DNA from: CALGLS01 sp965222105
Lineage (GTDB): Bacteria > Bacteroidota > Bacteroidia > Chitinophagales > Saprospiraceae
Length of the DNA: 64,000 nucleotides
Assembly: GCA_965222105.1 (NCBI GenBank)
Contig: CBDCTQ010000074.1
Location: 1 to 64,000 of the forward strand
Reading direction: 5' to 3'
Shown here: positions 1-8,734 of the stretch, piece by piece
Numbering within the stretch: position 1 is the first letter of the stretch
Layout: each line of letters begins with the position of its first letter
Notes under the pieces: generated by a model
Told to the model about the DNA's origin: nothing
The model's database searches: none
What the model saw: only the letters and a program-made list of their open reading frames with translations
Translations under genes and position numbers: made by a program

Positions 1-1
1 T

Positions 2-550
2 TTTATAACAATAATAGAGCGGTTTTATAAAACGCTCTTCTACTATAAATTAGGAAAATGGTCTTCTACAATACTTGCTTTGTCTCAGTTTTATGAAAGT
101 TTTTTTGAACAAGTATATAAAAATCAAACTAATGCTGGAGTTGATGTCGAGAGAAGTTTTCATGACAATTATCAAGAATTTATAGAGGGTTATAATGAAG
201 ATAAGGACCCACAAAATCATTATAGGTTTAGTCCTTACAATGTGCCTTGTAGGAGTATGATGTGTAAACTGTCATCTCTTGAATCCATCTCTTCAATAGG
301 CAAGATAATTTCACCTTATTTAACTCATACGGACGATTCTTTAATTACTCAAAATGGTGAAATTTTGAGCTTAAATGGTCTAAGAAATAAAATAGCCCAT
401 GAAGGTAAGATAATTACAAATATTGAAATGAATATGTCTTTACCATACCTTGACAATTTGATAGAGCAGCTTTCGACAGCATTGAAGATCACGAAAGAAA
501 ACTTGTTTAGTGAGCTAAACGAATTTCTTTTAAATAGAATAAGAAAATAA
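2..550 (+). CDS. HEPN-like protein, 5' end cut by window edge
   Basis: The reading frame is open from the first bases of the window, so the gene begins to the left and at least 182 residues are present; a TTG at 80 is possible but the frame upstream of it reads as normal protein. The C-terminal half contains LRNKIAHEGKI, a match to the R-x4-6-H motif of HEPN domains, in a predicted all-helical context. HEPN proteins are often RNases in toxin-antitoxin, CRISPR (Csm6, Cas13) and abortive-infection systems; many are also inactive scaffold proteins. Its position beside a CRISPR array is suggestive only. No second domain is visible in the part present. An RNA-binding or purely structural HEPN protein is the main alternative. 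Confidence 0.5.
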   Translation, partial: FITIIERFYKTLFYYKLGKWSSTILALSQFYESFFEQVYKNQTNAGVDVERSFHDNYQEFIEGYNEDKDPQNHYRFSPYNVPCRSMMCKLSSLESISSIGKIISPYLTHTDDSLITQNGEILSLNGLRNKIAHEGKIITNIEMNMSLPYLDNLIEQLSTALKITKENLFSELNEFLLNRIRK

Positions 551-716
551 TCCTTTAAAAGGTGTACTTGCTTTCATTGAAGACCTGCCTTGTTATCTCA
601 ACAAACTAAAAGCTGCAGGAGTTAAATGTGTGGCCTCGACTACGAATCGGATAGTAGAGGAAAGGGACGGGAAGAAAATTGTTCAGTTTGAGTTTGTTCG
701 GTTTCGCGCCTATTAG
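543..716 (+). pseudogene. C-terminal gene remnant next to CRISPR leader
   Basis: Directly after the HEPN-like gene a different frame opens at 543 with no ATG, GTG or TTG start and reads about 57 residues to a TAG at 714. It contains FIEDLPCYLNKLKAAGVK and ends FEFVRFRAY, which looks like the alpha/beta end of a real protein rather than random sequence. I do not recognise the family. Because it lacks a start and sits between a gene end and the leader of array 1, I read it as the surviving 3' end of a deleted or recombined gene, possibly a former member of the CRISPR locus. Confidence 0.45.
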
Positions 717-878
717 GAGCCATCCAAGTGGCTACAAGACACTGCAAATTTTTATATTTTATATGATATTTTCGTTAATTTAAACCCTGTATATGACTTT
801 TATTTTTGCCAAAACGACCCATTTCTGCGAGTTCAACCTTTGTAACGAACTGACAGTCATTGGTTTGTGGAAATAGCT
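717..878 (+). promoter_or_regulatory. Leader of CRISPR array 1
   Basis: This non-coding stretch precedes the first, perfect repeat; the opposite end of the array has variant and truncated repeats, which places the leader here. Its last 32 bases (847-878) match the last 32 bases before array 2 at 22 positions, with ACTGACA near the start and AAATAGCT directly abutting the repeat. Such leader-repeat junction conservation is what a shared Cas1-Cas2 integrase would require. Confidence 0.65.
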
Positions 879-1710
879 GTCAGAGAGGTACATCCACTAC
901 AAGAAGGATTAAGACAAAATCCTCTGCGTCCACTAAGTCGATGTCTATTGTGTCAGAGAGGTACATCCACTACAAGAAGGATTAAGACGATGGTGACGCT
1001 ACCGGTATTTCGCCATATCCTTGGTCAGAGAGGTACATCCACTACAAGAAGGATTAAGACTTTCTATTGTTTTAGCAGTAGGTAAAATATCATTTAGTCA
1101 GAGAGGTACATCCACTACAAGAAGGATTAAGACATATCAGATCTAGTAGTGTAGTAGTATTTCCTGCCCAGTCAGAGAGGTACATCCACTACAAGAAGGA
1201 TTAAGACCATTTCTTTCTTTGAGTATCCTGATTGCGTCTTCTTGTCAGAGAGGTACATCCACTACAAGAAGGATTAAGACGTGTTAATGTGGTTGAGGGG
1301 TAGAGGCTTTATAAAATTTGTCAGAGAGGTACATCCACTACAAGAAGGATTAAGACTCAAATTGAGGACTTGATAGAAACAATTATGGAGTGTCAGAGAG
1401 GTACATCCACTACAAGAAGGATTAAGACTCTTTGCAAACGTTGTTTGCTTTACATTTTGATAGTCAGAGAGGTACATCCACTACAAGAAGGATTAAGACC
1501 AACGTGTGCAAGAATGGCCGTCCACCGGACAAATTCGTCAGAGAGATACATCCACTACAAGAAGGATTAAGACTTGATTAGATCGTCGATCTCTTGTTTT
1601 TTTGATGGTCAGAGAGGTACATCCACCACAAGAAGGATTAAGACGTTCTGATAGGTATAGTAGTGATAGTGCATCATAGTCAGAGAGGTACATCCACTAC
1701 AAGAAGGATT
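879..1710 (+). CRISPR. CRISPR array 1, 12 repeats
   Basis: Twelve 37-base repeats start at 879, 952, 1024, 1097, 1171, 1244, 1320, 1392, 1463, 1537, 1608 and 1679. The repeat begins GTCAGAGAGGTACATC and ends GAAGGATTAAGAC. Eleven spacers of 34-39 bases are all different. The repeat at 1537 has one substitution (GGTAC to GATAC), the one at 1608 another (CACTAC to CACCAC), and the last, at 1679, matches for only 32 bases before diverging. Decay at the right end sets the orientation left to right. The ATTAAGAC 3' end is of the kind often seen with Cas6-processed type I-B/III repeats, but subtype cannot be fixed from the repeat alone. The small ORFs across it are translated repeats, not genes. 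Confidence 0.98.
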
Positions 1711-1934
1711 CCCGGAATAGGGCGCAGGGAACGGTCAGCAGGCAGGGTGCTTTTGCCATATGTTATTTTTACCATTGGATTTTGCTTTGAATATAGCAGT
1801 AGCACGCCAACCCTGGAGGGTCGGCGAGAGGATGGTTACACAGGAGGGTAGCTCTAAAACAAGTCATATTGTCCAAACCGCCTTCGAGAATTCGAAAAAC
1901 CTGACGTAGATTTTTATAAAAATAAGACTAACCC

Positions 1935-3407
1935 ATGCAGCTAACTCCCCATCAGCAAACGGTATTTCAGCAGTTGAAAGACTTTGTGAATTCTCTTGAT
2001 TGTTCCCTTTTTATCCTGCGGGGATATGCGGGTACGGGCAAAACCACGCTGGTCGGATTTCTGCTGGAATGGCTTCGGGATCACAGTGACCTTCAACCGG
2101 TACTGCTTGCCTCTACGGGGCGGGCGGCACGTATCCTTAAGGAAAAAACGGGGCACGATGCCGGTACGGTACACAGTCATATCTATTCCTTTGATGTGAT
2201 TGACGAAAGAGACGAGGATTCGAAAGATGCCTGGAAGAGCAAGACCGGACAGCTGGTCCTCAATTTCAGTTTGAGGTCCGGACCCGATGATCAGTCGGGT
2301 CAACTTTTTATCATCGACGAGGCTTCCATGTTGACCTACCAACCCCGGCAGGAAGAAACGATTACCCAGTTTGGCAGTGGCAATGGGTTGGCAGATCTTT
2401 TGCATTTTGCCGGCAGGCACAAAGTGATTTTTGTAGGTGATCCGGCCCAGATGCCACCGCCGGCAGGGATCAATCCCTTTTCGGCGGCGCTGGCTCCTAA
2501 TTATTTGTCCAGGACGTTTCAGAAAGACGTAGTGGTGGGGTCGCTTACGGACATCCTCCGTCAACGGGAAGGGGGTGATATTCTACGGTTGGCAACCGAG
2601 ATTCGCAACAACATCAAAGCCAAGCAGTATGGTCAATGGGAACAGCTGATGAATCAACCAGGAAAGGGGATATTCCATCCTTTCAACCAACAGGTATTGT
2701 TTCGACGGTATCTGCCGATGCTAAAGGAAAACCTTCAGCATCCCATTCTCATCACCCATTCCAATAAGCAAGCCTATTATCTGAACCAAAGTATCCGCCA
2801 GCTACTTGGCCAGAAGAAATGGTTTCACCTCAATGAGGGGGCACTGTTGATGGTGGCTCAAAACTCCTATGATGTCGACCTGTCGAATGGTGATCAGGTG
2901 GTGCTGCAAAAAGTCAGGTTCGTGGAAAAACGGGCTGGGTTTACATTTCTGGAAGTGGAAGTGAAACCTGTGAATTCCCATGTGGTACACAAGACCTATA
3001 TGCTCAAGGAGTTTTTGTTTCGGCCTGAAGCCAACTTGCCGATATCGGAGTCCCGAAAGCTGTTGATCGACTTCGACAAGCGCGCCCGCAATCGCGGTCT
3101 TCGTCGCAATAGCAAAGACTATAAGGACATGATGCTGAAAGATAAATTTCTCAATGCGCTGCGTGCCAAATTCGGTTACGCCATTACCTGTCATAAATCA
3201 CAAGGAGGAGAGTGGCCCCATGTATTTGTCAATTTGTCGGAGACACTTGATCGCCTTGATGGCGAAACCCGACTGCGCTGGTTGTATACAGCTGTAACCC
3301 GGGCACAGGACAACCTTGACATCAAAGGTGTCTTTCGCGGCAATCCCGCCAAGCGGAAGTCTTCTCGAGGCAAGCCACCCCGGCGTACTAAAAATTCAGG
3401 ACGATAA
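1935..3407 (+). CDS. RecD-like SF1 DNA helicase of the CRISPR adaptation operon
   Basis: This is a 490-residue superfamily 1 helicase of the RecD/Dda kind. Walker A is GYAGTGKTT at residues 30-38, Walker B is the IIDEASM segment near residue 130, and the C-terminal UvrD_C_2-type motifs ITCHKSQGGEW and YTAVTRAQ lie near residues 417-460. The basic tail (RKSSRGKPPRR) could bind nucleic acid. It lacks the long N-terminal region of full RecD, so it is a stand-alone helicase. It is the first gene of a tight operon with cas1 (11 bp), the primase-polymerase and cas2, so a role in generating or processing prespacer DNA is the simplest inference; by analogy RecBCD products feed spacer acquisition in Escherichia coli. 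The 224 bp before it, after array 1, hold no other gene. Confidence 0.85.
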   Translation: MQLTPHQQTVFQQLKDFVNSLDCSLFILRGYAGTGKTTLVGFLLEWLRDHSDLQPVLLASTGRAARILKEKTGHDAGTVHSHIYSFDVIDERDEDSKDAWKSKTGQLVLNFSLRSGPDDQSGQLFIIDEASMLTYQPRQEETITQFGSGNGLADLLHFAGRHKVIFVGDPAQMPPPAGINPFSAALAPNYLSRTFQKDVVVGSLTDILRQREGGDILRLATEIRNNIKAKQYGQWEQLMNQPGKGIFHPFNQQVLFRRYLPMLKENLQHPILITHSNKQAYYLNQSIRQLLGQKKWFHLNEGALLMVAQNSYDVDLSNGDQVVLQKVRFVEKRAGFTFLEVEVKPVNSHVVHKTYMLKEFLFRPEANLPISESRKLLIDFDKRARNRGLRRNSKDYKDMMLKDKFLNALRAKFGYAITCHKSQGGEWPHVFVNLSETLDRLDGETRLRWLYTAVTRAQDNLDIKGVFRGNPAKRKSSRGKPPRRTKNSGR

Positions 3408-3418
3408 AACTGCCCGAT

Positions 3419-4435
3419 ATGCATCTCGTACTTAATTCCTATGGCGCTTCTATCCGAAGATCCAACAGCCTTTTTGAAGTCAGCACTGCTGCGGGCAAGC
3501 AAATGATCCATCCGCGTGACATTGAATCCATCACGGTGAGTAAGGGAGCCCGTATCAGTTCTGATGCCGTACTGCAAGCCATCGAACACGAAATTGATGT
3601 GATTTTTGTGGATGGACTGGGTCAGCCGAAAGGCCGGGTTTGGTCAGTCAAGTACGGCTCCATTTCCGAGATTCGAAAACAACAGATCGAGTTTCTCTAT
3701 ACGTCGGCGGTGGTCGATTGGGTCAAAGAGCTCATTGTCGAAAAGATCAACAACCAGGTAGCGATGTTGCTGGCCCTGAATCGGGAAGATGCTCCGGAGT
3801 TGCGTCGAAAAATCAAATCGGCGATTAATAGCCTGGAAGATTACAAAACCAAGATCCGCCAGCAAGAAGGGGTGGTGATTTCCGATATATCCTCTTCGTT
3901 GAGGGGCTGGGAAGGAGCAGCCAGTCGCCGCTATTTTCAAATGATATCGGATTGCCTTCCGGAAAAATATCAGTTTGACAAGCGGTCGAAGATGCCGGCT
4001 GTAGATGCCTTCAATGCGATGCTCAACTACGGCTACGGTATTCTTTACGGAAAGATAGAAGGGGCTTTGATCAAGGCGGGCATTGATCCTTATGTGGGCG
4101 TCTTTCATCGGGACGATTACAATCGCCCGGCGCTGGTGTTCGATGTGATCGAAAAGTATCGGGTATGGATTGATTATGTCGTGATTCAGCTTTGTTTGCA
4201 GGATGCGATGAGTGAGGAATGTTTTGAACCGAAATCCAATGGTCTCTGGCTGGAGGGACTGGGCAAACGCATCGTTATCCAGTCTGTCAATGACTATCTC
4301 GCCGAAGTGATTCCTTATAAAGGAGTGGCTCGCAGCAGGGGAGAGCACATCAACCGGTACGCCCATCAGTTGGCGGGTCTGTTTCTGAAAAGCAAGAAGG
4401 GACCCGGTATGGATAAAAAAGATACCACATCATGA
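3419..4435 (+). CDS. cas1: CRISPR-associated integrase Cas1
   Basis: A 338-residue Cas1 of normal length with the expected two-part layout: an N-terminal beta domain with the IHPRDIESI segment and a helical catalytic domain. The metal-binding residues are visible as E165 in RGWEGAASRRYF, H230 in VFHRDDYN and D242/E245 in VFDVIEKYR. Cas1 forms the spacer-integrating complex with Cas2. The start follows the helicase stop by 11 bp, and the stop TGA overlaps the ATG of the next gene in an ATGA, indicating translational coupling. It is not fused to a reverse transcriptase or Cas6. With two arrays of related repeats on either side it presumably serves both. Confidence 0.97.
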   Translation: MHLVLNSYGASIRRSNSLFEVSTAAGKQMIHPRDIESITVSKGARISSDAVLQAIEHEIDVIFVDGLGQPKGRVWSVKYGSISEIRKQQIEFLYTSAVVDWVKELIVEKINNQVAMLLALNREDAPELRRKIKSAINSLEDYKTKIRQQEGVVISDISSSLRGWEGAASRRYFQMISDCLPEKYQFDKRSKMPAVDAFNAMLNYGYGILYGKIEGALIKAGIDPYVGVFHRDDYNRPALVFDVIEKYRVWIDYVVIQLCLQDAMSEECFEPKSNGLWLEGLGKRIVIQSVNDYLAEVIPYKGVARSRGEHINRYAHQLAGLFLKSKKGPGMDKKDTTS

Positions 4436-5466
4436 CGACCTTGCAATTTGGCAGAGCCATTACCCGCGCCGGTGATCCATTGCAAAAAATAGAGTTGCAA
4501 CGACTTTTTCAGGGCATCAGCAATCCCAAGTCCTCGTTTATTGACCGGATACAACAGCTTCGGGCGGTCAAGGTGATGAGTCCGAAAGAGTACCGCGAAC
4601 TCAAAAAGCAGTTGCCCTATTTTGTCTGCGGGCAGTTTCATCCCGCAATACGGCGTCGGGAAAACTTTGCCGCCATCCGGTACTTTGTACTGGACATTGA
4701 TCATCTTGAAGCAGCGAATATGGATAAAGATGAATTGAGCCGTCAACTTCGCGGAGCTCCGGGGTTGGTGATGTTGTTTACCTCTCCCGGTGAAGACGGG
4801 TTGAAGTTGCTTTTCAAGTTGGGCGATAACTGTACGGATTCGGCTTTGTTTAGCAGTTTTTACAAAATATTCACGAAACAGTTCGCCGAAAAAAACAATC
4901 TGCACACGGTATTGGATTATAAAACATCCGATGTGACCCGTGCCTGTTTTTTCAGCTATGATCCCGGGGCCTGGTTCCATCCCGATGCCGAGCCGGTCAT
5001 TTTGAAAGATTACTTGTCCGTGCACGACTTCGATCAGGCGGAAGCTGAGGTAAAGGCAGCAGACCGATTTGTGAAGACCTTGCCCAAGTCAGAAAAGGCA
5101 AATGAAGGACCTGATCAGGAGACGCTGAAAAAGATCAAGGCCAAATTGCACCCTAGCTACCGGCCGCCCCGGAAGAAGACCTACTATATCCCTCCTGAAG
5201 TGGATACCGCTTTGCCCGCCTTACAGAAGGCTTTGTCGGAGTTTGACATCTCCATCGTTGAAACCCATCCCATTCACTACGGCCGCAAGCTGAAAGTCGT
5301 CTCCGGCAATTTGTGGGCAGAACTTAATATCTTTTATGGTAAGCGCGGTTTTCGGGTAGTACCCACTACCAAAAGCGGGAGTCATGCCGAGCTGGCCGGT
5401 CTATCTGCCCAGGCTGTTACTCAGATTTTATCCACGCTTCAAATCAACGACGAGGAAGATGCCTAA
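4432..5466 (+). CDS. VirE_N/BT4734-type primase-polymerase (CRISPR-associated prim-pol)
   Basis: A 344-residue protein whose first ~200 residues match the BT4734/VirE N-terminal family of archaeo-eukaryotic primases. Motif I is YFVLDIDHLE with acidic D88 and D90, the second conserved block is TSPGEDGLKL (from residue 117) and the third is TSDVTRACFFSYDP (residues 165-178). The C-terminal ~130 residues form a separate basic domain I do not recognise. Prim-pols coded next to Cas1-Cas2 are known as CRISPR-associated primase-polymerases (CAPPs) and have been implicated in adaptation; these facts are from the family, not this sequence. The start overlaps cas1 by 4 bp and the 3' end overlaps cas2 by 8 bp, so the gene belongs firmly to the adaptation operon. 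It could make or fill in DNA prespacers. Confidence 0.8.
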   Translation: MTTLQFGRAITRAGDPLQKIELQRLFQGISNPKSSFIDRIQQLRAVKVMSPKEYRELKKQLPYFVCGQFHPAIRRRENFAAIRYFVLDIDHLEAANMDKDELSRQLRGAPGLVMLFTSPGEDGLKLLFKLGDNCTDSALFSSFYKIFTKQFAEKNNLHTVLDYKTSDVTRACFFSYDPGAWFHPDAEPVILKDYLSVHDFDQAEAEVKAADRFVKTLPKSEKANEGPDQETLKKIKAKLHPSYRPPRKKTYYIPPEVDTALPALQKALSEFDISIVETHPIHYGRKLKVVSGNLWAELNIFYGKRGFRVVPTTKSGSHAELAGLSAQAVTQILSTLQINDEEDA

Positions 5467-5929
5467 ACCACCAAAGAAAGAATACTCGCTCAAGGAAGCC
5501 CTTGCGGCCATAAAAGCTGCGGGTATAAAAACTACGCAAACGGAATCGCTACCCGAAGGCCTTTCCAGCCTTGAAGACCGCATAAAGGCGATTCTGCAAA
5601 TTGTACAAGCTGAGCCATTAAAAGCCACGGAGATGACCTATCTGATCATGTATGATATTTCGGACGATAAAGTCCGGGTACAAATAGCTAAGTATCTTTT
5701 GAAGCAGGGATGTATCCGGATACAGAAATCGGTGTTTCTGCTCAAGTCATCCAACAAGGTTTTTGAAGAGATTTACATGACCTTGAAAGAGGTGAACAGT
5801 TATTATGAGAATCAGGACAGTATCATTTTGGTGCCGGTCAACTCGAGTGGTGTGCGGAGTATGAAGCTGGTGGGTAAAAACGTACAGATCAGCACGATAA
5901 CGGACAAGCCAAATACTTTGTTTTTTTGA
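5459..5929 (+). CDS. cas2: Cas2 with N-terminal extension
   Basis: Starting at the ATG at 5459 the product has 156 residues. The longer open frame starting at 5384 is mostly out-of-frame overlap with the prim-pol and is rejected. The Cas2 ferredoxin-like core begins near residue 59 with TYLIMYDIS, including the conserved Asp at 66, and continues through the GCIRIQKSVFLL and DSIILVPV strands. Ordinary Cas2 proteins are about 90-100 residues, so the first ~58 residues (lysine-rich, two predicted helices) are an added segment. It might dock the helicase or prim-pol. Cas2 dimers bridge two Cas1 dimers in the integration complex. It is the last gene of the operon, and array 2's leader follows. Confidence 0.92.
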   Translation: MPKPPKKEYSLKEALAAIKAAGIKTTQTESLPEGLSSLEDRIKAILQIVQAEPLKATEMTYLIMYDISDDKVRVQIAKYLLKQGCIRIQKSVFLLKSSNKVFEEIYMTLKEVNSYYENQDSIILVPVNSSGVRSMKLVGKNVQISTITDKPNTLFF

Positions 5930-6043
5930 TGAATTTTTCGTTTATTGAGCTATAAAATGACTGTTTATTTTGGAGTGATTGCCCTGTTTCTGTGCTGTCG
6001 ACCTTCACAATCGACTGACAATCAGAGACATCTGAAAATAGCT
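5930..6043 (+). promoter_or_regulatory. Leader of CRISPR array 2
   Basis: The 114 bp between cas2 and array 2 contain no gene. The final 32 bases (6012-6043) share the ACTGACA and AAATAGCT blocks with the leader end of array 1, at the same distance from the first repeat. The degenerate repeat is at the far right of array 2, which confirms this side as leader. Confidence 0.65.
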
Positions 6044-7096
6044 GTCAGAGTAGTACATCCACTATAAGAAGGATTAAGACTAAAAGATTTTTTTACTTTA
6101 GGAGAACTTTTAACAGGTCAGAGTAGTACATCCACTATAAGAAGGATTAAGACATGATTGTCCTAATTTCAACCAAAAATCATGTAAGTGTCAGAGTAGT
6201 ACATCCACTATAAGAAGGATTAAGACAACTAGAAGATAGTTTCTTGAAAAATAATTTTAAATTGTCAGAGTAGTACATCCACTATAAGAAGGATTAAGAC
6301 ATTTGACTGTTGTGTGCATAGCATAGGATAATTGCGGGTCAGAGTAGTACATCCACTATAAGAAGGATTAAGACTTACACCAAAAAGCTGTTACCTCTTC
6401 TGCTGTTTGTCAGAGTAGTACATCCACTATAAGAAGGATTAAGACATGGCGAATTTCATTTTAATATGATTTTGCGAAGTAGTCAGAGTAGTACATCCAC
6501 TATAAGAAGGATTAAGACAATTTTGGAATTAGCGTATGGTAATTTTTGTATAGTGTCAGAGTAGTACATCCACTATAAGAAGGATTAAGACGTAAATTAG
6601 ATTTTTTATTAAAGAAGCTAGTAGTAAGTCAGAGTAGTACATCCACTATAAGAAGGATTAAGACTCATTGTTGTGTTTTTTCGCCTTGCTGCATAGCGAC
6701 GTCAGAGTAGTACATCCACTATAAGAAGGATTAAGACTACTCCAGAATTAACTGACAGGTCAATAGCTTCTCCGTCAGAGTAGTACATCCACTATAAGAA
6801 GGATTAAGACCGTTATCTTATATGTCTCACCCCCCTTATCAGATGGTCAGAGTAGTACATCCACTATAAGAAGGATTAAGACATGCGCGACGGAAATCGT
6901 CACAATTAAGTTTTCGTAATGTCAGAGTAGTACATCCACTATAAGAAGGATTAAGACTTCATTGTTTACACTTTTAAAGTTTAAAAAGTATGTCAGAGTA
7001 GTACATCCACTATAAGAAGGATTAAGACCATTGTCCTGGTCGCTACACATTTCTATGTGATGAGTCAGAGTAGTACATCCACTATAAGAAGGATTA
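6044..7096 (+). CRISPR. CRISPR array 2, 15 repeats
   Basis: Fifteen repeats start at 6044, 6117, 6190, 6264, 6338, 6409, 6482, 6555, 6628, 6701, 6774, 6846, 6921, 6992 and 7064. The 37-base repeat begins GTCAGAGTAGTACATC and ends GAAGGATTAAGAC; it differs from the array 1 repeat at positions 8, 9 and 22 only. Fourteen different spacers of 34-38 bases lie between. The first fourteen repeats are identical, and the last matches for 33 bases before becoming GGGC. Strong uniformity suggests more recent growth than array 1. Orientation is the same as array 1 and as the cas operon. Confidence 0.98.
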
Positions 7097-7125
7097 GGGC
7101 GCGATTTTAATCTGTGCCCAACTTT

Positions 7126-7359
7126 TCACTTAGGTAATTGATTGGCAATCAGCAGGTTATTCCATCGTCCTGCGAGAAAAGCGCATCTTAAGAATAACAA
7201 CTGTTCCAGGTTTTCCTTTTTCCAAAAACAACTCGTTCCCTTGAATTTAAGGTTGACTATTCTACGTACGGTTGACTCGACTAATCCACCGCCACACAAT
7301 AACTTACGTCTTTTGCAAAGGCTATAGTAAGCAAAGAAAAGCCCTCGTAAATTGTTGAT
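7126..7359 (-). pseudogene. Transposase C-terminal remnant (ISKra4-like)
   Basis: On the minus strand a frame bounded by stops reads about 77 residues ending at the TGA at 7126-7128. It includes GLVESTVRRIVNLKFKGTS followed by CFWKKENLEQLLFLR and AFLAGRW, which resembles the conserved C-terminal end of ISKra4/ISLre2-type transposases. There is no start and no catalytic core, so this is a fragment. It lies directly behind the truncated last repeat of array 2 and may mark an insertion or deletion that trimmed the locus. Confidence 0.6.
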
Positions 7360-7504
7360 TTACAAGGGTTTAAACTCAACAGTTGTGATCCCGCCAGGAG
7401 AGGCCTTAGGCACGTATCGCATTAAATTATTCAACTAATTGCCTGTCATCTAACTATGAATTTCCTTCCAGCAAGACACCGCAACACAAAATCAATGAAA
7501 GTGT

Positions 7505-7585
7505 AAATTGTTTACCCCATTGTTTACCCCGGTTCGTCTGTTTTCCGTATCTTGCAGTATACTTAAACCATAGCAGGGTTAAGGA
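7505..7585 (+). repeat. ~80-bp direct repeat, left copy
   Basis: This segment matches 31481-31560 in the same orientation at roughly 85 percent of positions. The best conserved part is GTATCTTGCAGTATAC followed by TAAACCATAGCAGG. It lies in the 281-bp gene-free gap between the transposase remnant and the PorP/SprF gene. Together the two copies bracket the 24-kb AT-rich block. What the repeat is (old element end, att-like site or shared 3' region) is not clear. Confidence 0.7.
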
Positions 7586-7640
7586 CTTACCACATAAATT
7601 TCTATGCGATTTTTATCAAGAAATGTAATTTCTTCTAGCC

Positions 7641-8681
7641 TCAAAACGTAACACATATTACACAATCTGGTGCTTCCGAAAATTGATAACTCATCGACAC
7701 TTCAAATCCACCACGACTAGTTGAAGCTTTACGTAAGGTAGAAACATTTATATCATAACTTGCCCCTAAAATTAATCGACTATAATGTAATCGGGTCGAT
7801 ACCGCTATGGCATCCATTTGAATAAACCTACCTTCTAAGTTATTATCTGAAATTCGAGCCCCTAAACCTAAAATAACTTTAGGACTCCAATCTTTATAGT
7901 TTCCAAAACGAATGGTCCCTTCTACTCCTGGTTGCCATTGCCAATGCTGCCATTCTATTACGGGTCTTTGTGACATCAATAAGCTTTTAACGATGATTGA
8001 TTTTCTATGATCTATATTATAAGTATATGCTCCATGTAATACCATTCTCATGTTTAATCTTGTTTCATTTCGTCTATCATTTCCAAAAAAAGAATAGGAC
8101 GGTTGATTGGCATGAATTAAGCCTAAACCAATTGAATACCCTTTTCTAATATCGTAAAGAGATAAACCTGCACTAATATCAAACAAGTAAATATTTTGTC
8201 TTTCTTGTGGTTCCATTGATGGCAAGGTTGGATCAAAATCAAAACCGTCAAATTGCTCATCAAATCGAAGACTTTCATTGTTAAACCCATAGTTAACCAG
8301 TCCGGATTGAACTCCACCACTTAAATATACATTGCGATCAATTTTCTGATGAAATGCAACATTCAAATTTGCTTGATTTGTTTGAAATTGTCCAACTCCC
8401 GCTTCATCTTTCAACAAATTGATTCCAAACCCCCAAAAGTTTCCGTCATTTGTGCAGATTCGATTATCGTAGGAAGCAAAGGCTGTTTTGTACGATACAT
8501 TATTCAAGATACTTTTCCACTGATTCCGAAAGTTTAAGGATAGGCGGTGGTTCCCTTCCATGTAACCTGCCAAAGATGGGTTAACATATAGGGGTGTAAA
8601 AAAATATTGAGTGACATTGGGATCTTGCCCATGTAAAATATTACTAAAAATGACACAAAAAATAATGATTTTAATTTTCAT
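7641..8681 (-). CDS. PorP/SprF family T9SS-associated outer-membrane protein
   Basis: A 346-residue protein with a signal peptide (hydrophobic stretch ending NILHGQ) and the family hallmark near the mature N-terminus: DPNVTQYFFTPLYVNPSLAG. The remainder is beta-rich with repeated glycine and aromatic residues, as in an outer-membrane barrel. PorP/SprF proteins accompany large secreted proteins with gliding-motility-type (type B) C-terminal domains; SprF is needed for SprB display in Flavobacterium johnsoniae. It lies 53 bp downstream of the 1801-residue PKD protein on the same strand, so the two are very likely one transcription unit and partners. Confidence 0.9.
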   Translation of the reverse strand: MKIKIIIFCVIFSNILHGQDPNVTQYFFTPLYVNPSLAGYMEGNHRLSLNFRNQWKSILNNVSYKTAFASYDNRICTNDGNFWGFGINLLKDEAGVGQFQTNQANLNVAFHQKIDRNVYLSGGVQSGLVNYGFNNESLRFDEQFDGFDFDPTLPSMEPQERQNIYLFDISAGLSLYDIRKGYSIGLGLIHANQPSYSFFGNDRRNETRLNMRMVLHGAYTYNIDHRKSIIVKSLLMSQRPVIEWQHWQWQPGVEGTIRFGNYKDWSPKVILGLGARISDNNLEGRFIQMDAIAVSTRLHYSRLILGASYDINVSTLRKASTSRGGFEVSMSYQFSEAPDCVICVTF

Positions 8682-8734
8682 AATGAATTGATTTAACTAA
8701 GGTTTTCAATAAACGAGTTAGTAGGTTTTGAAGG

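Noticed and set aside
867..1851. Several 60-70-residue ORFs across CRISPR array 1, both strands
   Set aside because: They are translations of the repeat (recurring QRGTSTTRRIKT and LNPSCSGCTSL) and follow its period.
1941..2564. Minus-strand 207-residue ORF, and similar antisense ORFs inside cas1 and the prim-pol
   Set aside because: They lie wholly within well-supported genes of higher GC, where antisense frames stay open by composition; no domain is recognisable.
7142..7327. Plus-strand 61-residue ORF
   Set aside because: It is the shadow of the minus-strand transposase remnant, which has recognisable family sequence.
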